Shown here in pieces: positions 35,611 through 45,171 of a DNA stretch of 54,318 nt (positions within the stretch are counted from its first letter, which is position 1; each line of letters opens with the position of its first letter). The translations under genes were made by a program, and so were the position numbers. The DNA comes from Fonticula alba (Eukaryota > Opisthokonta > Rotosphaerida > Fonticulaceae): positions 4,540,674 to 4,594,991 of the forward strand of contig NW_009242971.1 in assembly GCF_000388065.1 (NCBI RefSeq). Direction: 5' to 3'. The notes under the pieces were generated by a model, which saw only the letters and a program-made list of their open reading frames with translations, did no database searches and was not told where the DNA came from.

Positions 35611-37243
35611 GGCGGGGGAAGGGACGAAACCATAACCGGATCCTCACATATGGGCACACGGACCAGCTTGTTGAAGATTTCGCGGCTGAAGAACAGCTCG
35701 CCGACAAAGCGATAATGGTTGCGCTGGCGAATGTTACGGATGATGCCCCGCGCTTCGGCTAGCTGCTGCGCATGGGGAGACCCGACGCGGGCCGCCGAGC
35801 GAGCCAGCTCCTCGGGGGAGGACACCTTGGATCCATCGCACTGGGCCTCGCGAGCCCCGACATAGTTGGCCGAGCACCGGGGGGCGGACGCCGCGCGAAC
35901 AATGTCATCCAGAACGCTGTCCGTCATGGACAGGTAGGTGTCGGCCCGGTCAATCGAGGAGGAGATGCCAAGGGCCTGGTCGGCGAGCAGCATCGCATCG
36001 ACAACCATGTACTCAATGGAGGTGCCTGTTCCACACGGAATATGGCAAGGGGGGAGCCGAGAGTCGACCAGTCGAGGAGTCCGAGGAGGAGTCAGAGGAG
36101 GGGAAGCAATGCATGGAACCGCCGACGCATGGACGCGGCATCGGCTGGGTGTTTGGCCCGGTGCACGTACCAACCCGATGTGTGTAGATCCGCTTGAAGA
36201 GGCTGTACCGAGTGTGGAACATCTCGTACAGATTGAAAACCTCCTTTTGGGGGAAGGTGATTTCATCATTGACCACACGGGCGGAGTCCATCAGGCGGCC
36301 GAAGTCGTAGCTGGTCTTGAGGCCGACATTGTGGCAGTCGCGATTGATGTAGTCGAACTTGTCGACATCCACGCCGCTGGACTCGTTGGCCACAATTTGA
36401 TAGATGTACCGGGGGATATGCTGGAACTTGGCGCTCCGCTGGCCTTGAATCAACTCCTTGATCAGCTCCACATCGAAGCCATTCTCGCCATCGATGTCGA
36501 TGTAGTTCTTGTCCACCAAATCGTCCAGCATCATCTCCGATGCATCCTCATGGGTCCAACTACACCCGGGCCTGGGGGATGGAGTACATGAAAAGAAGAC
36601 ATGGGTGGTAGCTTGTGAGCATGGGCCCGGGGAGAGAGGGGGGGCGGGAGCGAGAGAAGGGAGACGGACCGCGCCCGGGGGATGAATTGACCATCGAAGA
36701 CATGGCTGAAGGGGCCGTGCCCGAGGTCATGGCAAAGCCCGGCAATGGTGACGGAATTCAGCAGATGCGTGGCCTGACGCGGGTTGTCGAAGTCGAGCCT
36801 CTGCTCGCGCTGCAGGCGCCCAAGCAGGGTGTTGGCCAGGTACCCGACGCCAAGCGAATGCTCGAAGCGATTGTGAGACGCGCTGGGGAAGACGTAATAC
36901 GCGCAGCCCAGCTGCATCAGGTTGCGCAGGCGTTGGAATTGCTCGGTATCGATGATGTCGAAATATTTCTGGGGGGGGGGGGAGGGGGGTCCAGAGGATG
37001 TGAGTGTCAGATGGGACATTCGGCAGGTCGGTCGAAGTGCCATCGACAATACTCGGGCAAGTGGCTCATGATGGGGGGGGGGGGGGAAATCAAGCAGACG
37101 AGGAGTACCTTCGGCAGGCGGTATTGTCCGTGGATGTTGTCATTCAGGGACCGGTAGGGGTTGACATTGTAGTCAGAGCCATCTGAGGCTGCATCGTCGC
37201 CGGTCAAGGAGCGGATCGGTGTCGACGGATCGGTGAAGCTCAT
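34637..37243 (-). CDS. SAMHD1: SAMHD1-like dNTP triphosphohydrolase (HD domain)
   Basis: Seven exons on the minus strand: 37243-37109, 36968-36670, 36571-36171, 36025-35664, 35559-35416, 35263-35204, 35071-34637; 611 aa, phases consistent. The family cleaves dNTPs to nucleoside and triphosphate, limiting the dNTP pool. The metal-site residues are all present: His82 in [10 protein letters not shown], His125-Asp126 in [11 protein letters not shown], and Asp223 in [17 protein letters not shown]-like SWTHED (149-154) and [16 protein letters not shown] also match. The C-terminal part ([15 protein letters not shown]) matches the human segment INMDYGMQEKNP. There is no N-terminal SAM domain: the HD fold starts after about 45 residues. 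The last 60 residues are Ser/Pro-rich. Two of six donors are GTCCGT, and a 40-base homopolymer sits in intron 4. Head-to-head with Tls1. Confidence 0.93.
35570..35609. repeat. 40-base poly(G) run in SAMHD1 intron 4
   Basis: It is poly(C) in the SAMHD1 transcript and ends about 10 bases before the AG acceptor of exon 5, in the position of a polypyrimidine tract. Confidence 0.9.
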
Positions 37244-37939
37244 AGCGGGACAGGAGAGAAAGAGGAGAAAGGGGAAAGGGACAGAAGGGGAGAGGGGAGA
37301 AAGGGGAGAAGGGGGAGAAGGAGAGGAGGAAGTTTCTTGAGTGGGGAGAGGAAACAGGGAGGAAGGAGACGAAAGGAGAGAAGCAGGGGGGGGGGGGGAG
37401 ATTAGCTGAGGTCTCAGGGGCCGAGATGTGTTTAAAAGAGTGCCATTAAAATTAAAAGACACATATAGGCCGAGTTTCTGACAAAAAAAAAAGGATTCGC
37501 CCCAGGAAAGATGGATACCTGTGGCTGTCTTTGGTAGCCGGGCTTGATGATTCAGCCCCTGACCAGAGCCAAGAGCCGGGCAGTGTGCCCGCCGCAGGGG
37601 GCCCGAGTGTACCCACGCCAGCTTGACGCCTGCGCACCTGAAGCAAGACGGACGCAGGGCGCCAAGCGGGGCCGGCTGCAGGGGGGCGTGCGTCGGTGGT
37701 TGGTAATCATGTGACGAGATCGGGTGTGCGGTGAGATCATGCTCTCTGTGGAGGGCCTTCGGCTTTGACCAAAAGAGCGGCCAAAGTGGGATCGAGCTCC
37801 GCGGGAGGAGGGAAGGCAAACAACTCCGACCACTCTTCTCGCGCCCCCCCCCCCTCTCCCCTGCCCTGCCCTGTCCCCTCTTTTCCTCCCCCTTCTTCGC
37901 TTTTCGCTTTCCCCGCCTCCTCCCCCTGTTCTCCTGTCC
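37244..37939. promoter_or_regulatory. Bidirectional promoter region, SAMHD1 and Tls1
   Basis: About 700 bases separate the divergent starts. Each start codon is preceded by an asymmetric pyrimidine-rich leader in its own sense: 37244-37385 on the minus strand and 37843-37939 on the plus strand. Between them, 37426-37495 is an AT-rich island (TTTAAAAG, TAAAATTAAAAG, CATATAGG) that is the best core-promoter candidate, about 190-250 bases from the SAMHD1 ATG. Confidence 0.45.
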
Positions 37940-38530
37940 ATGTCATCCGCGGAGGACTCCCCTGTCCCGGCTGGTGAGCCCTCTGGCCGCCCGGCCATCC
38001 GCTTCAAGAAGGCCCGCTCACGGTCGAACCTTCGTGTGCGCGATGTGGAGCCGACTTCTACGGCCGGCAGCACGTCCACAGCCGCTGATGATGCCAAGCC
38101 CGACGAGTCAGAGGATGACCTGGCGCATATCGAGTAAGATACCCTTGCTGAAGCTGCTCTGGGGGTGTTTTTTTTTCTGGCTCCCTTGCTTGTCCGTCAC
38201 ATTTCACTGACTCGCCCCCCCCCCCCCCCCCCCGATGCATGGTCTCCCAGGGAGATGTCTCGTGAAACGAAAGAACGCCAGCGCGCGCGCATGCGCGGTG
38301 CAGGCCTTGCCTCAGAGAACCTGCTGGTCGCGAATGCCGCCCAGAAGGAGGAGGTCAAGGACGATGCGTGCGTCGTGCTCAGTCTTCTCCTTTTTCTTCC
38401 CCGCCCTCTTTCCCATGCCTGCCCTGTGGAGATGCTTCCATCCTCTTTCTCTCTCTCTCTCTGTCTCGGTCTCTCCCCCCTCGACTTCTCAGATGGATCC
38501 ACACTCACCCTCACACTCACACTCACACTT

Positions 38531-38561
<31 letters not shown>

Positions 38562-39623
38562 TCAGCCTCACTTCCCTGGAGTTCACCAAGCAGACCAATG
38601 CATTGGATGTCAACAAGCACCTGGCGGCCTTTGTCGAGAGAGAGATGCGCCTGCGCCGAGGCCAGGCCGACCCGGAGGCCCTGGCACAGGAGGCGGCCCT
38701 GGCCAACCGCCCAGCGGATCCCATTACGCAGCTCTATCGGACGGTGGCCGAGGCCAATATCTCGGCCCTCGACAAGAACAACCTGATCAACGAGGCCAAT
38801 GGCGCAGCCAGGGATGCTCAGGACGACGAGGAGGTCGGCATTTCTGCATCCATGTTGACGGCCGTCGCTGAGGTGGACCTGGGCATCGAGTGCGTGCCCC
38901 TTTCTCCGCGGGAGCCATGTTTTTTTTTTTTTGGGGGGGGGGCGTCCTTTTCCGGCCCTAACCATCCCTTTCTCGCCTTTTTTCCGTGCGCCTCTTCCTC
39001 CTGGTTGGGATTCCCTCCCCCCCCCCCTTGTATCGCACAGGAACAAGCTTTTGAATATCGAGCGTACCGAGGCCGCACAGCAGCGGTTGATGTCTGCTTC
39101 ATCCAACTTCCGCCAACGGCCGGCTGCTGCCGTGCCGGCCAAGAGCCGTGGGAGGAAGTCCGCGTCGGCCAAGGAGGCGGCTGCCCTGGCCGAGGCCGAG
39201 GCTCTCGCCACCTCGTCTGCCGGCCGGTATGGTGTTCTGCTTTTTTTTCTTCCAGCATGTGTTCCTCGCCCGGCAACTGACTATCCTTTCTCCTTCCCCA
39301 CTTCCCTTTCGGGTCTCGATGTGTGTGTGTGTGTGTGTAGCCGCCCGAATTCTGGCGGACGCTTCCTACGTACGACGGATCTGCGCTCGCCATAGTGCCT
39401 TCTTTTTTTCTTTCTTCCCTCCCTACCACCCGCACTCACTCACTTTTCCTCGCCCTTGCCCTGCCTCCTTCCTCCTGTCTCGGCTGTGCACATATCACAC
39501 CCAGCCACTGAGAAGCGCACCTTCTCAGATGGGCCTGGGGCTGACATTCGGTCGACTCAGGCCACCGACGACATGGTGGCCGAGCGCTTCCGCAAGTACA
39601 ACCTCGCGCGGATGCGCCGCTAA
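37940..39623 (+). CDS. TLS1: Tls1/C9orf78 (HCA59 family) spliceosome-associated protein
   Basis: Six exons: 37940-38133, 38251-38367, 38566-38889, 39041-39226, 39341-39369, 39505-39623; 322 aa, close to human C9orf78 (289). In fission yeast Tls1 affects splicing of shelterin and heterochromatin factors; the human protein binds BRR2 and PRPF8. Landmarks: an N-terminal basic stretch after IRFKK (human KIFRRRR); TNALDVNKHLAAFVEREMRL, matching the human block ending YIETELKKRKG; AVAEVDLGIENKLLNIERT, matching IPEVDLGIDAKIKNIIST; and the C-terminal ATDDMVAERFRKYN, matching ATDDYHYEKFKKMN. Exon 5 is only 29 bases but is needed to bridge a phase 2 donor and a phase 1 acceptor. Intron 1 has the only GTAAGN donor in the window. 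Intron 3' ends use poly(C), (CA)n and (GT)n tracts. Confidence 0.88.
38531..38558 (+). repeat. (AC)n tract before Tls1 exon 3
   Basis: About 14 AC units lie directly upstream of the ATCAG acceptor of Tls1 exon 3 (38566), preceded by CT and CTCACA repeats. Confidence 0.9.
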
Positions 39624-40167
39624 AAAAGGAGCAGAGGCGGCCGGCCGCTTCTGCCCGGTGAAAAAAAAAATACAAAAGAGAGACACTAACGCGAGCGACG
39701 GTGCTGGCAATCAAACTCGCCAAAAGGGGCGGGGCTGGGGGGGGGAGAGGGCCCCCCGGTTGTGTCCACCTGGGGGGGGGGGGGGGTGCAGTCGCACCGG
39801 AGCTGGGAGACTTCAGCATGAGTGTGATCCGATGGCAGCTGGCGGGTCGGCATGCGCTCCGTGATCGGGCTTCGCTCGGGCTGGAGTCCACTTTTGCGCG
39901 AGGTCCACATCTCCCCCCCCCCCTCCCGCGGCTCGCATTGAGAGGGGGGTCAGAATATCCACCTCCTTCACCAGTCCCGCACACGCCTCTGCCACTCTCG
40001 TAGCCTCCTCCCCCTCCCCACTCCCGCCTCGCCCCCCTTTCGTTACCTCTCTCCCTCTCTGTCCTCGCCTCGATCTTTGCTCTCCCTTTCCCTCTTGTCC
40101 TGCCCACCGAGCACCGAAGTCGCCGGACATTCGGGCTTGCCGTGTCCTCTTCATTCGGCATCGACCA
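39624..40167. other. Intergenic region, Tls1 to small TM gene
   Basis: About 540 bases. An A-rich block (39660-39677) is a candidate Tls1 polyadenylation region. From about 40000 to 40110 the sequence is C/T-rich, matching the leader of the next gene. No gene is supported. Confidence 0.6.
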
Positions 40168-40682
40168 ATGAGGCCCGCTGTCAAGGCAAGCACGCTGCTG
40201 ATCTTCACGCTCGGATTCCTGTCGGGCTATTTCTTTCCCTCCATCTCCTCCTGGGTCTCGGAGCTTTCGCTGGCGTCGATCTCCTGGCGCCAAACGGTGC
40301 ATGCCCCCTTGCCCCACACAGCCCCGGTCTTTTGCCTGCGCCTGCCGATGCTGACTCGCGTTCGTAGCTGCCGACCTTTGCCTCGCTCGCTGGACTGTGC
40401 CTGGTGTTTGCCCTGTTAATTGTGGTGCCGCTCGTGCGCTTGGTCGAGAAAGAGCGTGACTTCTCCAACGCGCGACTGCAACAAGCCGGCGTGCGCCAGC
40501 CCTCGGGCTCCCCCTCCTGCTGCTCACTTCCCGCGGCTCGCAAGCATGCCACCCAGCGGTGTCTAACACCTTCCCGGGGGTGGGGCCATCCGGCGCCGAT
40601 GTCCCTTTGGCACCTGGTTCAGTACCCCTGTCACGTTTCGGATCCACTTCCGGTGTCACGCTTGCCGGGCCTTTTAATTTGA
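40168..40682 (+). CDS. Small two-helix membrane protein, unrecognised
   Basis: Two exons, 40168-40296 and 40368-40682, phase 0 junction (donor GTGCAT, acceptor TTCGTAG); 147 aa as modelled. I do not recognise the family. The first exon encodes a hydrophobic helix (STLLIFTLGFLSGYFF), the second another (LAGLCLVFALLIVVPLV) followed by a charged VRLVEKERDFSNARLQQAG stretch. This helix-loop-helix half looks real. The last 60 residues are Pro/Ser/Cys-rich and less convincing, so a further intron or an earlier end is possible. The stop is only 15 bases before the PIGQ ATG and in the same frame, so the PIGQ 5' UTR must overlap this gene or the two share a transcript. A separate ER or mitochondrial membrane protein is the likeliest reading. 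Confidence 0.5.
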
Positions 40683-40697
40683 CCGCCCCTCTGGAAC

Positions 40698-42403
40698 ATG
40701 GCCACGCACGATCCTCGGCCGAGCGCCGGCGACTCGGGGCCAGCCATCATTTTCTGGCCCACCGACCTCAGGCTCCAGGACTGGTATGTATGCGTGCAAG
40801 CTGCCTGAGATGGCGTTGCCGGGCTTTCCCCGGCCAGAATGTTGACTGACACTGGTCTTCTCCCGGTGGGGCAGCTCCCCGGGCTTGCTTCTTGGCTGGC
40901 GTCAGGCCGGGGCCACTTGCATCAGTGCAGTGCTGCCACTGGAGGGTCGGACGCCGAGCGAGGCCGAGCAGGCAGCCACTGGGGCCCTGCATGGCTGGCC
41001 GTCCCCCTGGAAGTTGGTAGCACCCATAGTTTTGCCGGGGCCGGTGTGCACGCCGGACAGCTATGAGCCCGCCATTGTGGGTGTCTGGCTTGGGGACAGT
41101 CAGGCCGGTCCCGAGCCGTTTTCCGGTGAGTTCTACCTCCTGTCGATCGACTCATCGCCGCTTGCCTTGTTGGGGGGCCTTGCTGACGCACCTTCCTGCC
41201 CCCCTCCCCCCCCTGCTCCTCCATCTATCTAGCCCGATCCATGGCAGCCGAGTTCCCGTTGGCGCTCGGCCGGGCGACGGGTGTGCCTCCCACGTCTGAT
41301 GCCGGACTACCGATTGTCATCAGCGGCATGCGGACGGCCGGGTCTCGCTCGCATGTAATCGCCTATTCGGCCCATCAGCTGCATGGTCGAATGCCCTTCA
41401 TCCGCGCATGCTTGCACGAGGCCTTTGTCTCTGGTTCGACGGAGGCGCCGGAGGGCGAAGCAGCCGGCCCCCGGGCGGCCCTTGCCACTCACCTGACCGA
41501 CAAGGTGTTTGAGCCCCGGCCGCCTCGGGACCCGGCTTCTGGGGCTCTGTCACCGATGTTGCCGCTTCTGGCTCTCAGCCTTTCCCTGCATCAGTACATT
41601 GCCCGGGGATCAGCGGCACAGGCCACTGCCGGGGAGGAATCCTCCCCCGGAGCTGTCGAGCGCCTGGTCTTCCAGCTGTTGCTCCTCTGGCACACCGCGT
41701 GCGAGGTACATGTGCAGTCAGCATTCTCGAACGCCTCATTCTCGTGCTGACAGCGCTGGTGGCCCTTCTCTCTGGGCCTCTGCCCTGGCATACAGTACCT
41801 TCTTCGGTTTCTATCGATGGGTCCCTCTCCGCCACTGCTCTTTCCGCGGTCGCCCTCGTATGTTCATTATCGGCCCCAGGAGGATGGCATCCACACTTGG
41901 ACCGAGCCCAAGCATCCCATCCGGACGGCGGCTGCACCGTCGGGCGCAGCTCGCCCGGCATCTGGCGATCGAAGCCCGGATGACGTACACGTGCGTTCCC
42001 GGCCCTCTCCCCCGCCCCCCTGTGCTTTGCTTTGGCGACATGTGCCACAGTGCTGACGCCCACTCAGGCTGGTGGCCCGGCTTCCGGGGCCTGGCCGTCT
42101 CCCAACAACTGGCGCGTGCCGTTGACACCGAGGTCACTGCTGACCAGTGCGCGCCTTGTGTCTCTCTGGCTGGAGCGCTCGATGTCTTGGACGGAGCAGC
42201 TTCTGTCCGACATGTCTTGCGCACGACGTCTCCTGGCCGAGCGTGGCCCCGGACAAGCTCGCATCCTCTCGATTGGTCAAGTTTTGGCCTCCTCCATGTC
42301 GATTTGGTATGTCCCCGGGTGACAATGCCACCTCTGGCTGACCATTCCCCTTGCGCTCGATATGATGCGCGCGCGCGCATACAAACACCCACACCCACAC
42401 ACA

Positions 42404-42457
<54 letters not shown>

Positions 42458-44083
42458 CACCCTCCGGGCGGGCAAGAGCTGACTCAGCTACATTTCCATG
42501 CCCAGCCTCATGGACGCTCTCTTGGCCTTCACGCTGGACATTGTCTTTGGTTGGCTGGCTGGCCGGTGGCTTCTAGCTCACTCTGATGCGGTGGTCCACC
42601 ATCTGTACAGCTTCTTCGTGGTATGTGCCCTTCTGTGAGGTGTCTTTGCGCCCGGTCCCCGGCGGCATGCCTGACTCTCCGCTTCCCAGGAATATGGCGA
42701 TCGCCGCATCGAATCGGCCATCCTCTGGCTGATGTCGGCTCGTCCCGGAGGCATTAAGGTTGATCCGTATATCTCCCATGCCATCGGGCAAATTTGTCTG
42801 GCTATTTTGGGCCTCTGGCGGCGTGCGCCTGTCCTCTTTCCCCCGCTCCCTCTCTCCCCCCCCCCCCTCCTCCCCCTCCCCTCCGCCTGTCCCACTTGTG
42901 CCGGACTCCCTGAGCACCTCTCTGACGCTTTGACCCTGGGATTGCTCGTGGATTCGCCCATCTGGTCAGCCGTCCAAATGTCCCTTCTCTCTCGGCTTCC
43001 TCAGCTCCTGGCTGGTGTTGGGGCCTTCCCCCTGCCATTGTCCCTTTTGGTGTCCTTGAGTGCGGACTTTGTGTCGCTCCTACTCACGGCGCACATCGGC
43101 CTGGTGTTTGCGGCCTTTCGCACGGCGCACGCGGCCATTTTGACCCTGGCTCCGGGGATCCTGCGCCTGGCACTGGGGCTGCCGTACTGGAATTCCCGCC
43201 GCCAGCAGTATGATCAGCTGTCTCCAGGCCCGGGACTGTCGACCTGGCTGGTGGCAATGGCCCTGTCGGCCGGGATTGTGGCCATCGGCCCGGTGGTGGC
43301 GGCCTACTACCTGGGCGCCTCCCTGGCGGCCGGGCTATTGATCCTGATTCCGGTGCTGGTGCAGCTGGTGGTCCACTCACTATTGAGTGGCGGCACATCG
43401 ACCGGTGGCTTGCGCTTTGCCAGTGGCCTGCAGCACCTTCTCGGTGGGGGCCATTGCTTTGGTGCGTTTGGTGAGGGCCGGGGCCGGGGGGGGGGGGGGG
43501 GGGGGGCCTCGTCTGTGAGCGTCCCGTGGCCACCTATGTCTAACTCCTGTTCTCGGACCCAGGCACGGTTTCTGTCGTGCCGCTGAATGGCAGCACCGGC
43601 AATTGCCGGTATTCCGGGCTGACCCTCGCCCGGCGGGGCCTGGTCGCGGGGCTCCTTTCCCATGGGTCGCCTTTCAGCCAGCGGCCGGACGCCTACCGAA
43701 CATTGGTCGCACGAGAGCTGCGCCTGGTGATGGCTCTGGATGCCGGGGCGACTGCCTCCGGGGGCCCGGTGGTGGACGCAGACGGCGAGGCCGGTGCTGC
43801 TCGGCATCCGGCCCCGGGGTTTTGGGAGGCGCTCGGCAGTGTGGCGCGCAATTTGGCCCTCGGCCGTCGGACATTCATGGTCGGCCATGATCGCCTCAGC
43901 CACATCCGCCTGCGGCTATTTTCCATCCGCCAGGGGCGCCCGGTGACGGTGACCGGGGCCCACCCTGGCAGCGAGCCGGCCTTTTCGCCGGCCAACAGCC
44001 CGGCGGCCTACCGCGCGCAAATTCGCCGGGACCTGGCGATGGCCGCCGCGCCTGTGCCCGTCACCGCCCGAAACATTCAATAG
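40698..44083 (+). CDS. PIGQ: PIGQ/Gpi1, GPI-GlcNAc transferase subunit
   Basis: Nine exons: 40698-40783, 40875-41125, 41233-41705, 41796-41990, 42068-42306, 42506-42620, 42690-42822, 42970-43461, 43563-44083; 834 aa (human about 760), all phases consistent. PIGQ stabilises the ER complex that transfers GlcNAc to phosphatidylinositol, the first step of GPI-anchor synthesis. The start is supported by homology: IIFWPTDL then PGLLLGWRQAGATCISAV matches the human N-terminus (AFFPTCCV, SGLLVGRW). Residues about 340-415 hold the cytosolic block with SLWLERSMSWTEQL. From about 420 to 640 come the hydrophobic helices typical of Gpi1, including WLVAMALSAGIVAIGPVVAA. Exon 4 (271-335) is low-complexity and least certain in frame. 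Exon 6 has two in-frame candidate acceptors (42487 and 42505). The C-terminal 170 residues are soluble. Confidence 0.82.
42379..42460 (+). repeat. (AC)n tract in PIGQ intron 5
   Basis: CA-rich repeat, perfect (AC)n over roughly 42410-42450, in the intron between PIGQ exons 5 and 6. A CTGAC branch-like motif follows it at about 42479. Confidence 0.9.
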
Positions 44084-45171
44084 ACGCCCCTGCATGCGCG
44101 CCCTATCTCCTGGCTGAATGCGCGCCGCTGTGTGGGTGCGGCCATATATGTGGGCGCCCCCGTGCGAGGGCCGATAATCCCCCGGGACTTCGGGCTGGCG
44201 GGCCTTCGCGGGGTCTGATCGACTGCCAACGATTGGGCGCTGCGGCGATTTAGGTAAGATGTTGGGTTATTCTTTTTCACCTGTCCGGGGCCCCCTGGGG
44301 CAAGAGGGCTGCGCGGGGGGGGGGGGGGCCGGGCGGGAACGGGAGCTGGGACGGGCCGCTGCCAGGGCGTGGCGAGCGCGCCGGGAGCGCGGGACACGAT
44401 TGTCGCGGCGGCCCACGGGACCGTTGCGACTCCCCGAGACGGGCGGAGACCTGAATGTCGAACATGACAACGCTCCCCCTCCCGGCGCCCAAGCCGGCAG
44501 AAGACGGGGCCAGATCCGGTCTCGATGCGACGGCGGCCCACGCGAGCCTCGGGGGGGGGGCGGGGGCGGGGGCGGGGGGCACCCCGCGCGATCGGGAAAA
44601 CTGCCTGGCCCGGCGGCGGCAGGGCGGGGGGACACACGCAGCCCGGCTGGCGGCGCTGGGCCCCGGCCCCCCAGAAGGGGGGCGTGTTTAACCCCGCACA
44701 GCGAGCCGGCCGAGTTGTGTGGAGCGAAAATGTTGGCTGATTGGCTTTTCCGCCGGTCGATTGGGGCTGGACTGGGCCTGGCAGCCCCGCCTGCCTCCGG
44801 TGAGGGCCGCGCCCTCTGTGCCGTGACTAACCTGGCCATAGTCGTCCACGCGCCCCTTCCCCCGGCGAGGCGCCCGCCGGCGAGTCTGAGATCTGCTCGG
44901 TCTGATCAGCCACCATGCTGCATGCTCATGGACATCCGACTAGGGCCATCCATTGCCTCGTCGCCCTTCCTCCCGTTGCCCCCCAGCGCGTTGATTGCCC
45001 TGTCGTGTATGCACATTCGGCGCATCCGCACCCGATACAGCCTTTTGCCCTTCCCCCATTCGCCGGCCGCCGTCTTCTCCTCCGATCCGGCCACCAGGGT
45101 CCCCTGACGCGGCTGCCCGCCGGCCGTTTCTCTCGCCCTCCCCCTTCTCCCTCTCCGTTGCTGGGAAAACC
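44084..45171. other. Intergenic region, PIGQ to PANK4-like gene
   Basis: About 1.1 kb with no supported gene. An ATG at 44729 opens a short frame with a possible 48-base intron (GTGAGG to CATAG), but the product has no recognisable features, so this is more likely 5' leader of the PANK4-like gene. G homopolymers occur at 44316-44328 and 44551-44560. Confidence 0.5.

Noticed and set aside
20725-42460. CA repeats as CRISPR arrays or telomere-like repeats
   Set aside because: They are simple dinucleotide microsatellites without spacers, mostly intronic, and the genes are eukaryotic.
44729-45107. Short gene with a 48-base intron before the PANK4-like gene
   Set aside because: A plausible GTGAGG donor and CATAG acceptor exist, but the product is unremarkable and the location fits a 5' leader better.
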